Below are positions 23,667-35,691 of a stretch of 64,000 bases of DNA, one piece after another. How positions within the stretch are numbered: position 1 is the first letter of the stretch; every line of letters begins with the position of its first letter. This DNA comes from Timema cristinae. Taxonomy: Eukaryota; Arthropoda; Insecta; Phasmatodea; Timematidae. Position numbers and translations under genes: made by a program. The stretch covers positions 45,346,245 to 45,410,244 of the forward strand of contig JBCFYV010000024.1 in NCBI GenBank assembly GCA_039000515.1, written 5' to 3'. A model generated the notes under the pieces. It made no database searches and was not told where the DNA came from. It saw nothing but the letters and a program-made list of their open reading frames with translations.

Positions 23667-25710
23667 GGCAATAACGCTAATTACTAAAATTTCGCACTCT
23701 AGAAATATGTCTTATTATATTTATTAATCATAAAGTTAATATTAAAAGTAGGTTCAGATTTAAGAGAGGGCGACAGGGGCTAAAGCCTCAGGGTCTTCAC
23801 AAATCCACAAACTTGTTTATGAATACAATAAAAATATTTTATTTTCAAAGTTTTGACATTATCTTCTGTCGTCCACAAGATCAACTAAAAACTATGGTTA
23901 ATATAAACTTTGGTTTTGTTTCAAACCAATATAATTTAGCATAATGACAGTAGCTACTTCTTTGAATAATATGTTTAACATCGAGGTTTTAACAGTATGT
24001 TTCGTAAATAAAAAAGGAAATGATTTGTTAAATGTTGGGCCTTTCAACTTATAACCCGGGCGCCTCCACCGTTCTAAATCGGGCCCTTATAAAAATTTTG
24101 CTATTATAATTATTGATTACTGTATAACTACTACTAAATTACTAATTAAATTAATTAAAAAAGTTAAATACAATTGTAATAATTTGTTGCGACCATTGTG
24201 GCAACATGAGTTTCCTGTTTTAAAATAACAGGCTTCCTATGATAATCAGACTGTAGTATTTAGTGTAAAAAAAAAGGTGTTAAAGGAATCTCCTCTCAAA
24301 CACGTAGGGCCTATGCTTATAGTACTTACAGATGGTGTCAAAGTTTAAAGATAAACATTTTATATTTTGGTTCTTTCAAAATGATATTTTTATAATGATC
24401 TAAACAGGTATATCCATAGTTTCCCTTTTTTCCCTCTTTAATTGGAAAAGGGTTGATAATTATATCTTTTGTTGCAAATCCTTATAACATCCTACAATTT
24501 TTTTCAAGATCGTTGCGCAATTATTTATAAGTGCTTTACTAACATTCAAGCCAAATAAAATGTCTTTAAAAAGCTAATAGTCATCTTTAACAGTCATTAT
24601 TATTTAGTTTTTCTGAATTTGATTTTTATCATACAAGAAAGACTAAATTTATGACTTGCTTGGAATATATCTACAGTTCATTACTTTTATTAATTTATTA
24701 TTTAGAAAAAAAGAGTTTACTTTAAATTGTTTAGAAATATGTTTTAAATGTGTTTTGTTAAGAGATTTCACAGTAGCTATATGATTCATTAATTTATTGT
24801 TCAATGTTATTGCATTTATCTTAGCATTGTTTTGTATATTTATAGTGCTTGCATCTGTTGCCAAGCTCTAAAGAAAATAAAAGGAAGTAGTAGTAGTATC
24901 TCATTGTGATAACACTGGTTACCAGTGACTATACTACCAAATTGAACAGGAAGATGTAGGTGAATTTTAAGAAAATGCCTCTAAACTTGTACGCACAGCA
25001 GAAACACCAGTGAACCCCAACAAGGATTAAATACTCACTCCGCTTTTAAAGTGTGGTACACTATCAGTACTGCCAACCCCGCTAAAAGTTCTTCAAATAT
25101 AATTAATCTCGTTCCTCCTTCCCATACTAAATTAAAATAAACACATCAGTGCATACGTGGACTAAAGGATGAGTTTGTCTGATGGTGATGGGAAGGCTAC
25201 GGTTGAAATCCCGGATAGGTGCACTGAGGATGCGTTTATTCCCATTCTCCTTTCTCTGGTACATACTCTTTTAATATTACCTTCCTGGTCTCTACGTCAT
25301 TAGACTTGTTAGAAGCGATGGAGGAAATTAACAAATATTATAAAATGTAATAATAATAATAATAATACGTTAACTGTGCAAATCTGTCATCATACAAATA
25401 ATTTAAAAAAAATCGTTACACATAATAGATTGAAAGCCATTTTTCTCAGTGATCTTTAAACAATTCTTTGCAAGTTGAAAATTAAATACATTCGTTATCG
25501 TATTTTAGTGTGGTGAACAAATACTCAATCAAATAACCTATACTTTAGGTCTATATTAAATTGTATGTAGATCCTTCACTTCTACTGTGTCTATTGTTCT
25601 AATCTTTAAAGTGTGTATTATAGAACTCAATCTTGGTACGACAGTAGGTGTAGGTATTTAATAACTGTTGCTTTCAAGATTATTAATTTGTCGGCATTGA
25701 TAATCTAAAA
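23667..25710. other. Non-coding remnant inside the element
   Basis: About 2 kb of AT-rich DNA replaces the expected viral structural genes. Sequence near 24850-24890 (aagaaaataaaaggaagtag followed by agt repeats) resembles a LINE 3' end with a short microsatellite tail, at low confidence. A degenerate SINE-like patch lies at about 25160-25320 (ggttgaaatcccggatag). No integrase or capsid motif is visible in any frame. Confidence 0.5.
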
Positions 25711-25768
25711 TAGGGGTCGGCAACTTGTTGATCGTGATCGACCGGTCGATGACCTAATAAGAGTCTAT
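25711..25768 (+). mobile_element. hAT-like terminal fragment
   Basis: taggggtcggcaacttgttg followed by atcgtgatcgaccggtcgat matches the style of hAT ends. It is a short solo end, inserted next to the right terminal repeat. Confidence 0.5.
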
Positions 25769-25769
25769 C

Positions 25770-25873
25770 ACCCGCATAGGTGGCGTAGTTGGCTAACGCG
25801 CGTGTCGTGTTGAGCTCGATTGCTGAGGATGGGGAGATCGAGGTTCGAATCTCGATCGGGGGAACTGGGGGGG
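25770..25873 (+). mobile_element. S1 SINE, head only
   Basis: The A box (ggcgtagttggctaacgcgc) and B box (gaggttcgaatctcga) are intact, but body and tail are absent. The sequence passes directly into the remnant of the small gene at 25877. A second reading is at about 33057-33165 on the minus strand. Confidence 0.75.
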
Positions 25874-25876
25874 TTT

Positions 25877-25903
25877 CCAGTTTTCAAGATCGTCAAAACT
25901 AAT
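25877..25903 (-). pseudogene. Remnant of a second copy of the small gene's first exon
   Basis: The minus strand repeats agttttgacgatcttgaaaa from exon 1 of the gene at 14958, but the start codon is ATT instead of ATG and the copy stops after eight further codons at the SINE head. With its own TATA box at 25969-25976, it shows the early gene was originally duplicated in both terminal repeats. Confidence 0.7.
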
Positions 25904-25968
25904 TTTTTGTTAATGGTAATCGGCTGCAATCAGTTACTATAATGATCGTCTGTATTGATTTTGAGGCC

Positions 25969-25976
25969 TATTTATA
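25969..25976 (-). promoter_or_regulatory. TATA box in the right terminal repeat
   Basis: tataaata on the minus strand, preceded by gagag and followed by ggcctc, faces inward like the box at 14891-14898. It is preserved in the second reading at 32956-32963. Confidence 0.6.
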
Positions 25977-27484
25977 CTCTCTCATTTTTGTTTTTCCATT
26001 AATATCAAGGTTATGCATTTCATCTCACACGTCAACATAAGTGCGTATACGAATAAATATATATTTTATAATATCTGTTTTATTAGACGCTACCACCAGA
26101 AGGCCTAGAAAAAAAACACCCCGGTTCACCCAAGCGATGTTCGAACCCCACTTCGCAAATGCGGGAACATCTGCAAAACCATTGCACTCGGAAGGACGTG
26201 CCCCCTCGCAAGATATAGGGTTCGTGCCTCACTCTCTGCGTTGTTCAATTTGGCTGATGGTCGCGTGGTCTAAGGCGTCCGGCGCTGTAGGTGGAAGGGC
26301 TTCGTCTGGAGGTCTATAGACCGGTTTTTTAGTTACGTCGAATAAATATATATTTTTGTAATATCCGTGTTTTAAACCCTCTCGATCATTCATCACCAAT
26401 TCTCAATTCTCAAAATTCGATTATCCATTATTGAAAAAACTTGTTCAGGGTCATAAGGGATCATCCATCACCAATTCTCAAAATTCGATTATCCATTATT
26501 GAAAAAACTTGTTCAAGGTCATAAGGTGGTCAACGGTTTTCGTATGAAGGAGGTCTGTGTTCAAATCTCTCCCCCAGCACACATCAATAATCAAAAGGTG
26601 CGACTCAGTTAAGCTACTATAGAGTATAGTTTTTTTTTGCCCTTCCTAAAAAATATCCGTGTTTTATTCACTCTCGATAATGAATCACCAATTATCCATT
26701 ATTGAAAATAGATTCGGGGGGTGGGGGGACACTAATATCCGTGTTTTCGATCATCGATCACCAATTATCCATTCTCAAAAATCGATTCGATCCCTTCATA
26801 CAGAAAATGGTCTATACTCAGATATCACCCTTCATACATAAATACGGACTATATGTTCACGATGTTTACAATAACAACGCGTCACGCCCGAGGGCTGTAC
26901 TAAGGTGTCGGGCATAGTAGTATTGTTACACAACCACAAACCCTCACGAAGTCCTCGTCAAGGCTATTGGGAGGCAATCAACATATCCAAGGTGACTGGA
27001 GGGCTATAGACCGGTTTTCATATGAAGGAACTTTTTGAAAATATAGACAGTTTTCGATGTTGCAGGTGGAAGGGCTTCCTGATAATTAATCATAATATCC
27101 GTGTTTTATTCACTCTCAATCATCGATAATTCATAACCAAATATCCATTATTGAAAATCGATTCGATCCCTTCATATCACCCTTCCACGGACTATATGTT
27201 CACGATGTTTACAATGCCGGGGAGCGAGTACAAACTTGTTCAACGGGTTTCGTATGAAGGAGGTCTCAGTTCAAATCTCTCCCCCAGCACACATCAATAA
27301 TCAAAAGGTGCGACTCAGTTAAGCTACTATAGAGTATAGTTTGTTTTTGCCCTTCCTACAGAAAATGGTCTATAGTTTTTTCATACTCTAATATTAACCT
27401 TCCACGGAACAAGGATGTTTACGAGTTCCTCACGTCAACATCATGTTCAAGGTTAAATTGGGGCGACGGGTCCAGAGAGGTAGT

Positions 27485-27490
27485 TACCCG
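27485..27490. repeat. Target-site duplication, right (tacccg)
   Basis: Second copy of the 6-bp duplication, immediately followed by ttcgggttatacgc, the rest of the interrupted SINE. Confidence 0.9.
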
Positions 27491-27514
27491 TTCGGGTTAT
27501 ACGCAAATTTATAT

Positions 27515-28296
27515 TATAAAAGTTTGTTTATTTTTAATATTGGACTGATGACTTAACATGTATTGATTACCTAACTGCATGTAATAAAAATTAAATAATA
27601 ATTAAAAAAAACACTACATATTTAAATCTTTTTTATTTACTCGATATAATAATAAATACATACATTGTCATCAGTGCCACCTAGAATCGAATTAGGGTCC
27701 TTAAACTTATGGTCGACCATTCTAATAAACTAGGAACAGAGATAATTAGATACTTGCACATGAATAACTTAATGTGACATATCTACTTGTTTATCCACCG
27801 AGTTGTATCAGAATACAAGCAGCAAACATAATTAACATAATTAAGAACAGATGAATCTCGAACTTCCATCTTGAAGAGATAGACAATAAATAGAAAGTCG
27901 CAAGGACTGAAAGTTTTTTTTTACTTAGCAAAAGTAAAACTTTGACTTTCTCTAAAAAAATAATTAAAATTAATATATGATAAGAAAAAAAAAAGCTCTG
28001 TGTGAAAATTAAAAAAAGAAAATTCCCTTATAAAAAACTAAAAAGATAAAAAAAAATGCGGGGGAAGGATAAAAGTTTACCACTTGTTTCCTTAACTTTT
28101 ACTTTATTTCTTAGAGTACCTAATAACATTCCAATATCGTAAGTCGTGAAGAGTTTTTAAATTAAATTAGTAAGGAAAAAACAAAACAAATTTGGATAAA
28201 ATGAAATCCGTCTTATCCAATATTATAATAACTTCTTTGAAAATGGTCATTGGGTACTTATAAAATTTTAAATTTAAGTTAGCTCATTCAAGGTTT
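27515..28296. other. No gene seen; AT-rich flank to the gap
   Basis: Low-complexity A/T-rich DNA with no recognisable feature. Its reverse complement is at 30642-31425. Confidence 0.6.
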
Positions 28297-28396
28297 NNNN
28301 NNNNNNNNNNNNNNNNNNNNNNNNNNNNNNNNNNNNNNNNNNNNNNNNNNNNNNNNNNNNNNNNNNNNNNNNNNNNNNNNNNNNNNNNNNNNNNNN
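28297..28396. other. Assembly gap (100 N)
   Basis: Exactly 100 N, a conventional placeholder of unknown length. The base before the gap pairs exactly with 30642, where the inverted copy begins. Confidence 0.99.
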
Positions 28397-30641
28397 CCTT
28401 AATTTGTTTTTAAGATCTCCTTTTTTTTTAACATTATCTTTAGGGTTATGTTACAATATTAATGAGAAGAACTTAACAGAGAACGCCATTAGATTTGTTA
28501 TGGTTACTTGTCCTTCTGTTAATATTAATCTAATGATACAACCCAATTAAAGGCGTCTCCCACGTGGAGTGGACATGGCGTGAGCTACATATCAAATCAC
28601 ACCGTCTTGAATTTCTCTTAAGGCGAGTTTAGGGAAAGCGATAAAAGGCCGATGCTGTTAAAAATTTTAGAGCAAAAAATTTTGTTTGACCAAAATAAAA
28701 TAAAATGTTGCTCCAATGTAAGAGATCTTGTAGAATTTAATCACAATAAATCTATTTGTTTAAAAAGTGTATCATTAAATTCTAGGAAACCCTTGACAGA
28801 TATTCAAGAACTGTTGATATCACCATGTGAATAAAATTAAACTGTGTTTTTACTGTAGAAATAGTTGATTTATTTTACTCGTCTATATTTTAGCACCGCG
28901 TCTTACTGCCCGTTCGGGATTACGCTTGATAGTTGATTTACTTTGCTTTGATAAAATGTAAAAAAACACCTTTTCTCGCGTTCCCTACACTTTAAACTTA
29001 ACACACTACTCGGCCCATATGGGGAACATAGTGACGCAATACGTGACTTAAGTAAGACTGCTTCAGTGGCCCGAACGGTCTAAGGCGTCACTCTCATGTT
29101 AGACTGTCTTAATGATGACGGGGCGATCCAGGTTTGAATTTCAGTCGAGTGACTACTGTTTTTCTAAATGGTTTCATACTCTCTTTTCAAGTAAATGCAG
29201 GCGGATTACCTCTAAAATGCTTCCTTTCTAATCCGTATCTCATTAAAGTAATAATTATCATATACGCTTTTAACCTGAACAGTTAGTAAGATGCTGTGAT
29301 AAAATACGTGGTTGAGCCAAATCATGTCGGTACATCAAAGTGAGGCTGCACTCAAATAGCCATGTGCTACCCACACTCAGCAAAAAGTCAATTACACTAA
29401 CCACGTTGGTCACAAAAACTATGTAAATTAATCTTGAATATACAGCGCTGCGGTAGCTCCTACGTTTATGTCTATGAGAAACAAAACAAAAAAAGAACCC
29501 TTTTGAGAGCTGAAGACACCCCTCCAGTTCTCTTCAACCTTTTTTTTTTTTTTTACCTTAGCCAGCAAAGATAGACGTGTGTTAGATAATGATCATGCGA
29601 CAAAGACTTACCTCAGCGAATAAATTACTAGCAAAGAGAGGCAGCTGCATACTTTCCCTTCTATGCGTGATATTCGCACATGACTCACTTTTCAGGAGGG
29701 ACCGCGGAGGGGAAAGGGGGAGGGTAGGGAGTGAGTATATCAGCATAGCACAGAGAAGAACGTCTCCAACTGACACCAGCTATACAATATTACCTTCTCG
29801 CCTTTAATTTCCTTCGAGTGCACCTCTGTGACTCACTGAGGCGATGTCTGAAATCTCAGATGTAAAGTGTTGCGATTTAACGGGGTAATTCCCGTTTAAA
29901 ATACGGTCGAAGGGGGACGCTATTTTGCAATTCTTATATCGAAACATTATTTTGGCCAAAATAAATAAAATACTACTTCAGTAGAAATCTAAAGTTTAAT
30001 TTTGTTCTCATGGTGAAATCAATTCTATCAAGAGCATAGCGACATTAGATAAGATTTTAAATGAAGAAATATTATCGAAGCTACTTCAACTTTAAATCCA
30101 AGGAGAAATCTTAAGTCTGTAGTGACGATAACATGGAGGAAAAGAGTTCTACTGTTCACCTAAATGTAAGGGGGGAAAAAATCACGTCAGATGGGACGCT
30201 CGAATACTGTACTCTTCGAAACCCTTGTATCTCATTTTATTCGAGATTCGTAAAGCTTCCAGAAAAGTATCTGAAGAGCTTGTCTTGTTAATCCGATTTT
30301 AAGTAGTTAATAAAAATAATTATATAGATTTGTATATTTGGGTGAGTAACAAAAATCTTTTTTTTTAAAGAACAAAATTGTATTAATATAATTAATTTAC
30401 TAAAAACGTTTTGATGACGTAATATACAAAACACATTTCTCAGTGATACCAAGCCTTTTAAAGAAAATTAATTCAATTTATAATATTTTCACTTTAACTA
30501 AAATTGTACAATTTTTAAAAGATTTGAGGATTAGAAATCATTTTATTTGAGACTCGAAAGAAAATTTAAGATTCAGATTCGATAAATATAGAATTCAAGC
30601 CATCTTTAATAAGAATACTTTTTGTGTTTTTAACAAATATT
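28397..30641. other. Unique part of the middle contig
   Basis: This is not duplicated in the window. In reverse complement it reads straight on from 28296 if the middle contig is flipped. It holds decayed foldback MITE pieces at 28650-28885 and 29910-30040, a fragment of the shared SINE tail at 28893-28926 (gcaccgcgtcttactgcccg), and an S3 SINE at 29064-29306. No gene was recognised. Confidence 0.7.
29064..29306 (+). mobile_element. S3-type SINE, decayed
   Basis: Head ggcccgaacggtctaaggcg, B box ccaggtttgaatttcag, and tail cctgaacagttagtaagatg. Both head and tail have several substitutions, so it is an old copy. Confidence 0.6.
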
Positions 30642-33600
30642 AAACCTTGAATGAGCTAACTTAAATTTAAAATTTTATAAGTACCCAATGACCATTTTCA
30701 AAGAAGTTATTATAATATTGGATAAGACGGATTTCATTTTATCCAAATTTGTTTTGTTTTTTCCTTACTAATTTAATTTAAAAACTCTTCACGACTTACG
30801 ATATTGGAATGTTATTAGGTACTCTAAGAAATAAAGTAAAAGTTAAGGAACAAGTGGTAAACTTTTATCCTTCCCCCGCATTTTTTTTTTATCTTTTTAG
30901 TTTTTTATAAGGGAATTTTCTTTTTTTAATTTTCACACAGAGCTTTTTTTTTTCTTATCATGTATTAATTTTAATTATTTTTTTAGAGAAAGTCAAAGTT
31001 TTGCTTTTGCTAAGTAAAAAAAAACTTTCAGTCCTTGCGACTTTCTATTTATTGTCTATCTCTTCAAGATGGAAGTTCGAGATTCATCTGTTCTTAATTA
31101 TGTTAATTATGTTTGCTGCTTGTATTCTGATACAACTCGGTGGATAAACAAGTAGATATGTCACATTAAGTATTCATGTGCAAGTATCTAATTATCTCTG
31201 CTCCTAGTTTATTAGAATGGTCGACCATAAGTTTAAGGACCCTAATTCGATTCTAGGTGGCACTGATGACAATGTATGTATTTATTATTATATCGAGTAA
31301 ATAAAAAAGATTTAAATATGTAGTGTTTTTTTTTAATTATTATTTAATTTTTATTACATGCAGTTAGGTAATCAATACATGTTAAGTCATCAGTCCAATA
31401 TTAAAAATAAACAAACTTTTATAATATAAATTTGCGTATAACCCAACGGGTAACTACTCTCTGGACCCGTCGCCCCATTTAACCTTGAACATGATGTTGA
31501 CGTGAGGAACTCGTAAACATCCTTGTTCCGTGGAAGGTTAATATTAGAGTATGAAAAAACTATAGACCATTTTCTGTAGGAAGGGCAAAAACAACTATAC
31601 TCTATAGTAGCTTAACTGAGTCGCACCTTTTGATTATTGATGTGTGCTGGGGGAGAGATTTGAACTGAGACCTCCTTCATACGAAACCCGTTGAACAAGT
31701 TTGTACTCGCTCCCCGGCATTGTAAACATCGTGAACATAAGTCCGTGGAAGGGTGATATGAAGGGATCGAATCGATTTTCAATAATGGAATTTGGTTATG
31801 AATTATCGATGATTGAGAGTGAATAAAACACGGGATATTAGATTAATTATCAGGAAGCCCTTCTCACCTGCAACATCGAAAACTGTCTATATTTTCAAAA
31901 AGTTCCTTCATATGAAAACCGGTCTATAGCCCTCCAGTCACCTTGGATATGTTGATTGCCTCCCAATAGCCTTGACGAGGACTTCGTGAGGGTTTGTGGT
32001 TGTGTAACAATACTACTATGCCCGACACCTTAGTACAGCCCTCGGGCGTGACGCGTTGTTATTGTAAACATCGTGAACATATAGTCCGTATTTATGTATG
32101 AAGGGTGATATCTGAGTATAGACCATTTTCTGTATGAAGGGATCGAATCGATTTTTGAGAATGGATAATTGGTGATCGATGATCGAAAACACGGATATTA
32201 GTGTCCCCCCACCCCCCGAATCTATTTTCAATAATGGATAATTGGTGATTCATTATCGAGAGTGAATAAAACACGGATATTTTTAGGAAGGGCAAAAAAA
32301 AACTATACTCTATAGTAGCTTAACTGAGTCGCACCTTTTGATTATTGATGTGTGCTGGGGAGAGATTTGAACACAGACCTCCTTCATACGAAAACCGTTG
32401 ACCCCTTATGACCTTGAACAAGTTTTTTCAATAATGGATAATCGAATTTTTGAGAATTGGTGATGGATGATCCCTTATGACCCTGAACAAGTTTTTTCAA
32501 TAATGGATAATCGAATTTTGAGAATTGAGAATTGGTGATGAATGATCGAGAGGGTTTAAAACACGGATATTACAAAAATATATATATTATTCGACGTAAC
32601 TAAAAACCGGTCTATAGACCTCCAGACGAAGCCCTTCCACCTACAGCGCCGGACGCCTTAGACCACAGCGACCATCAGCCAAATTGAACAACGCAGAGAG
32701 TGAGGCACGAACCCTAATCTTGCGAGGGGGCACGTCCTTCCGAGTGCAATGGTTTTGCAGATGTTCCCGCATTTGCGAAGTGGGGTTCGAACATCGCTTG
32801 GGTGAACCGGGGTGTTTTTTTTTCTAGGCCTTCTGGTGGTAGCGTCTAATAAAACAGATATTATAAAATATATATTTATTCGTATACGCACTTATGTTGA
32901 CGTGTGAGATGAAATGCATAACCTTGATATTAATGGAAAAACAAAAATGAGAGAGTATAAATAGGCCTCAAAATCAATACAGACGATCATTATAGTAACT
33001 GATTGCAGCCGATTACCATTAACAAAAATTAGTTTTGACGATCTTGAAAACTGGAAACCCCCCCAGTTCCCCCGATCGAGATTCGAACCTCGATCTCCCC
33101 ATCCTCAGCAATCGAGCTCAACACGACACGCGCGTTAGCCAACTACGCCACCTATTGCGGGTGATAGACTCTTATTAGGTCATCGACCGGTCGATCACGA
33201 TCAACAAGTTGCCGACCCCCTATTTTAGATTATCAATGCCGACAAATTAATAATCTTGAAAGCAACAGTTATTAAATACCTACACCTACTGTCGTACCAA
33301 GATTGAGTTCTATAATACACACTTTAAAGATTAGAACAATAGACACAGTAGAAGTGAAGGATCTACATACAATTTAATATAGACCTAAAGTATGGTTATT
33401 TGATTGAGTATTTGTTCACCACACTAAAATACGATAACGAATGTATTTAATTTTCAACTTGCAAAGAATTGTTTAAAGATCACTGAGAAAAATGGCTTTC
33501 AATCTATTATGTGTAACGATTTTTTTAAATTATTTGTATGATGACAGATTTGCACAGTTAACGTATTATTATTATTATTATTACATTTTATAATATTTGT

Positions 33601-35229
33601 TAATTTCCTCCATCGCTTCTAACAAGTCTAATGACGTAGAGACCAGGAAGGTAATATTAAAAGAGTATGTACCAGAGAAAGGAGAATGGGAATAAACGCA
33701 TCCTCAGTGCACCTATCCGGGATTTCAACCGTAGCCTTCCCATCACCATCAGACAAACTCATCCTTTAGTCCACGTATGCACTGATGTGTTTATTTTAAT
33801 TTAGTATGGGAAGGAGGAACGAGATTAATTATATTTGAAGAACTTTTAGCGGGGTTGGCAGTACTGATAGTGTACCACACTTTAAAAGCGGAGTGAGTAT
33901 TTAATCCTTGTTGGGGTTCACTGGTGTTTCTGCTGTGCGTACAAGTTTTAGAGGCATTTTTCTTAAAATTCACCTACATCTTCCTGTTCAATTTGGTAGT
34001 ATAGTCACTGGGAACCAGTGTTATCACAATGAGATACTACTACTACTTCCTTTTATTTTCTTTAGAGGCTTGGCAACAGATGCAAGCACTATAAATATAC
34101 AAAACAAATGCTAAGATAAATGCAATAACATTGAACAATAAATTAATGAATCATATAGCTACTGTGAAATCTCTTAACAAAACACATTTAAAACATATTT
34201 CTAAACAATTTAAAGTAACTCTTTTTTTCAAAATAAATAATTAATAAAAGTAATGAAACTGTAGATATATTCCAAGCAAGTCATAAATTTAGTCTTTCTT
34301 GTATGATAAAAACAAAATTCAGAAAACTAAATAAATAATGACTGTTAAAGATGACTATTAGCTTTTTAAAGACATTTATTTGGCTTGAATGTTAGTAAAA
34401 GCACTTATTATATTAATAGCGCAACGATCTTGAAAAAAATTGTAGGATGTTATAAAGGATTTGCAACAAAAGATATAATTATCAACCCTTTTCAATTAAA
34501 GAGGGAAAAAAGGGAAACTATGGATATACCTGTTTAGATCATTATAAAAATATCATTTTGAAAGAACCAAAATATAAATTTTTTATCTTTAAACTTTGAC
34601 ACCATCTTAAGTACTATAACAAGGCCCTACTTGTTTAAAGGGAGATTCCTTTAACCCTTTTTTTTTTACACAAAATACTTTTGATTTTATAGGACCTTTA
34701 TTTTTAAAACGGGAAACCATGTTCCCACAATGGGCAACAAATTATTAAAATTGTATTTAATTTTTTTTAATTTAATTTAATTATAATTTAGTGTTTAAAC
34801 AGTAATCAATAATTATAATACAAAATTTTATAAGGGCCCGATTTAAAAGGGGAGGCCCCCGGGTTATAAGTTGAAGGAACATTTAAAAAAATTTCCTTTT
34901 TTATTTCGAAACAATGTTAAAACCTCGATGTTAAACTATTATTCAAAAAATAGCTACTGTCATTATGCAAAAATTATTTTGGTTTGAAAAAAAACCCAAA
35001 AGTTTTTTAACCATATTTTTTTTATTGATTTTGGACGACAAAAGATAATGTCAAAACTTTGAAAATAAAATATTTTTATTGTATTCATAAACAAGTTTGT
35101 GGTTTGTGAAGCCCCTGGGGCTTTAGCCCGTCCCCTCTTTAAAATCAACCCATTTTTAATTTAACTTTATATTAAAAATATAAAAGACATTTTTCAAGGG
35201 AAAATTTAGTAATTACGTTATTCCCTACA

Positions 35230-35320
35230 TTTTAAGGCGTGATGTGTCCCCGGGTGACTTCCCGCACCGGGAAGGCCCTGATGAGGGGGCCGAAAATGGA
35301 TTTTTAAACTTGTCCAAAAT
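35230..35320 (-). pseudogene. Second reading of the ATPase fragment
   Basis: The minus strand matches 23574-23666. The region encoding the P-loop is recognisable, but several bases differ and the start codon is lost. Confidence 0.6.
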
Positions 35321-35691
35321 GTTTGACTGATTTGGGTAGGAGAGAGGTGGGGGTTAGACGTTAAAAACACAAACATAACAATTTTAAATTTTATTTGGTC
35401 TGAAAATTTACAATTTTAAAACAAAAGGGTTTTTTTTACAATAGAGGGAAAAGTGGCCAGGTATAAATAAAAATTTATACAAATAAATAAATCAGGGGGG
35501 GGGTTTACGGGCAAAAAAAAAAAAATATAAAAAAAAAAACCCCGGGGTGCAAAAAAAAAAATATAAAAAAATATGCTTGTTTCATGCAAAAAAAAATTGA
35601 AAAAAAAAAATCTTTAAAAAAGGGGATGTCGGTGGAACTGCTAATGAAAGAAAGTAAAAGGTGATTATTGGCCCGTCTAAATAATCACCTT

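Larger units (their letters stand above)
14241..27484 (+). mobile_element. Polinton/Maverick (adintovirus-type) element, decayed
   Basis: This 13,244-bp insertion is bounded by inverted termini (actacctctctggacccg at the left and its complement at the right) and a 6-bp duplication. It carries a family B DNA polymerase of the protein-primed Polinton type and the start of an ATPase with a Walker A motif. Order: terminal repeat with TATA promoter and spliced small gene, repeat array, polB, truncated ATPase, non-coding remnant, terminal repeat. Integrase, protease and capsid genes were not found in any frame. The broken polymerase frame and missing genes indicate it cannot move or replicate by itself. 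A noisy second reading in reverse complement spans about 31453-43910. Confidence 0.9.
25877..27484 (-). repeat. Right terminal inverted repeat, expanded
   Basis: It matches the left repeat in blocks but is about twice as long. Internal duplications of subterminal motifs lie at 26330-26800; for example, caccaattctcaaaattcg occurs twice within 70 bp, and ctctcccccagcac at about 26568 and 27280. The outer 395 bp are nearly identical to the left end. Confidence 0.8.

Noticed and set aside
26041..26319. Protein-coding frame in the right terminal repeat (also its mirror at 32658-32891)
   Set aside because: It lies within repeat-derived sequence with tRNA-like pieces and shows no domain; the mirror frame exists only because the contig is duplicated.
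26702..26917. Identical 71-codon frames at 26702-26917 and 32016-32231
   Set aside because: Identity reflects the duplicated contig, and the frame crosses subterminal repeats of the element.
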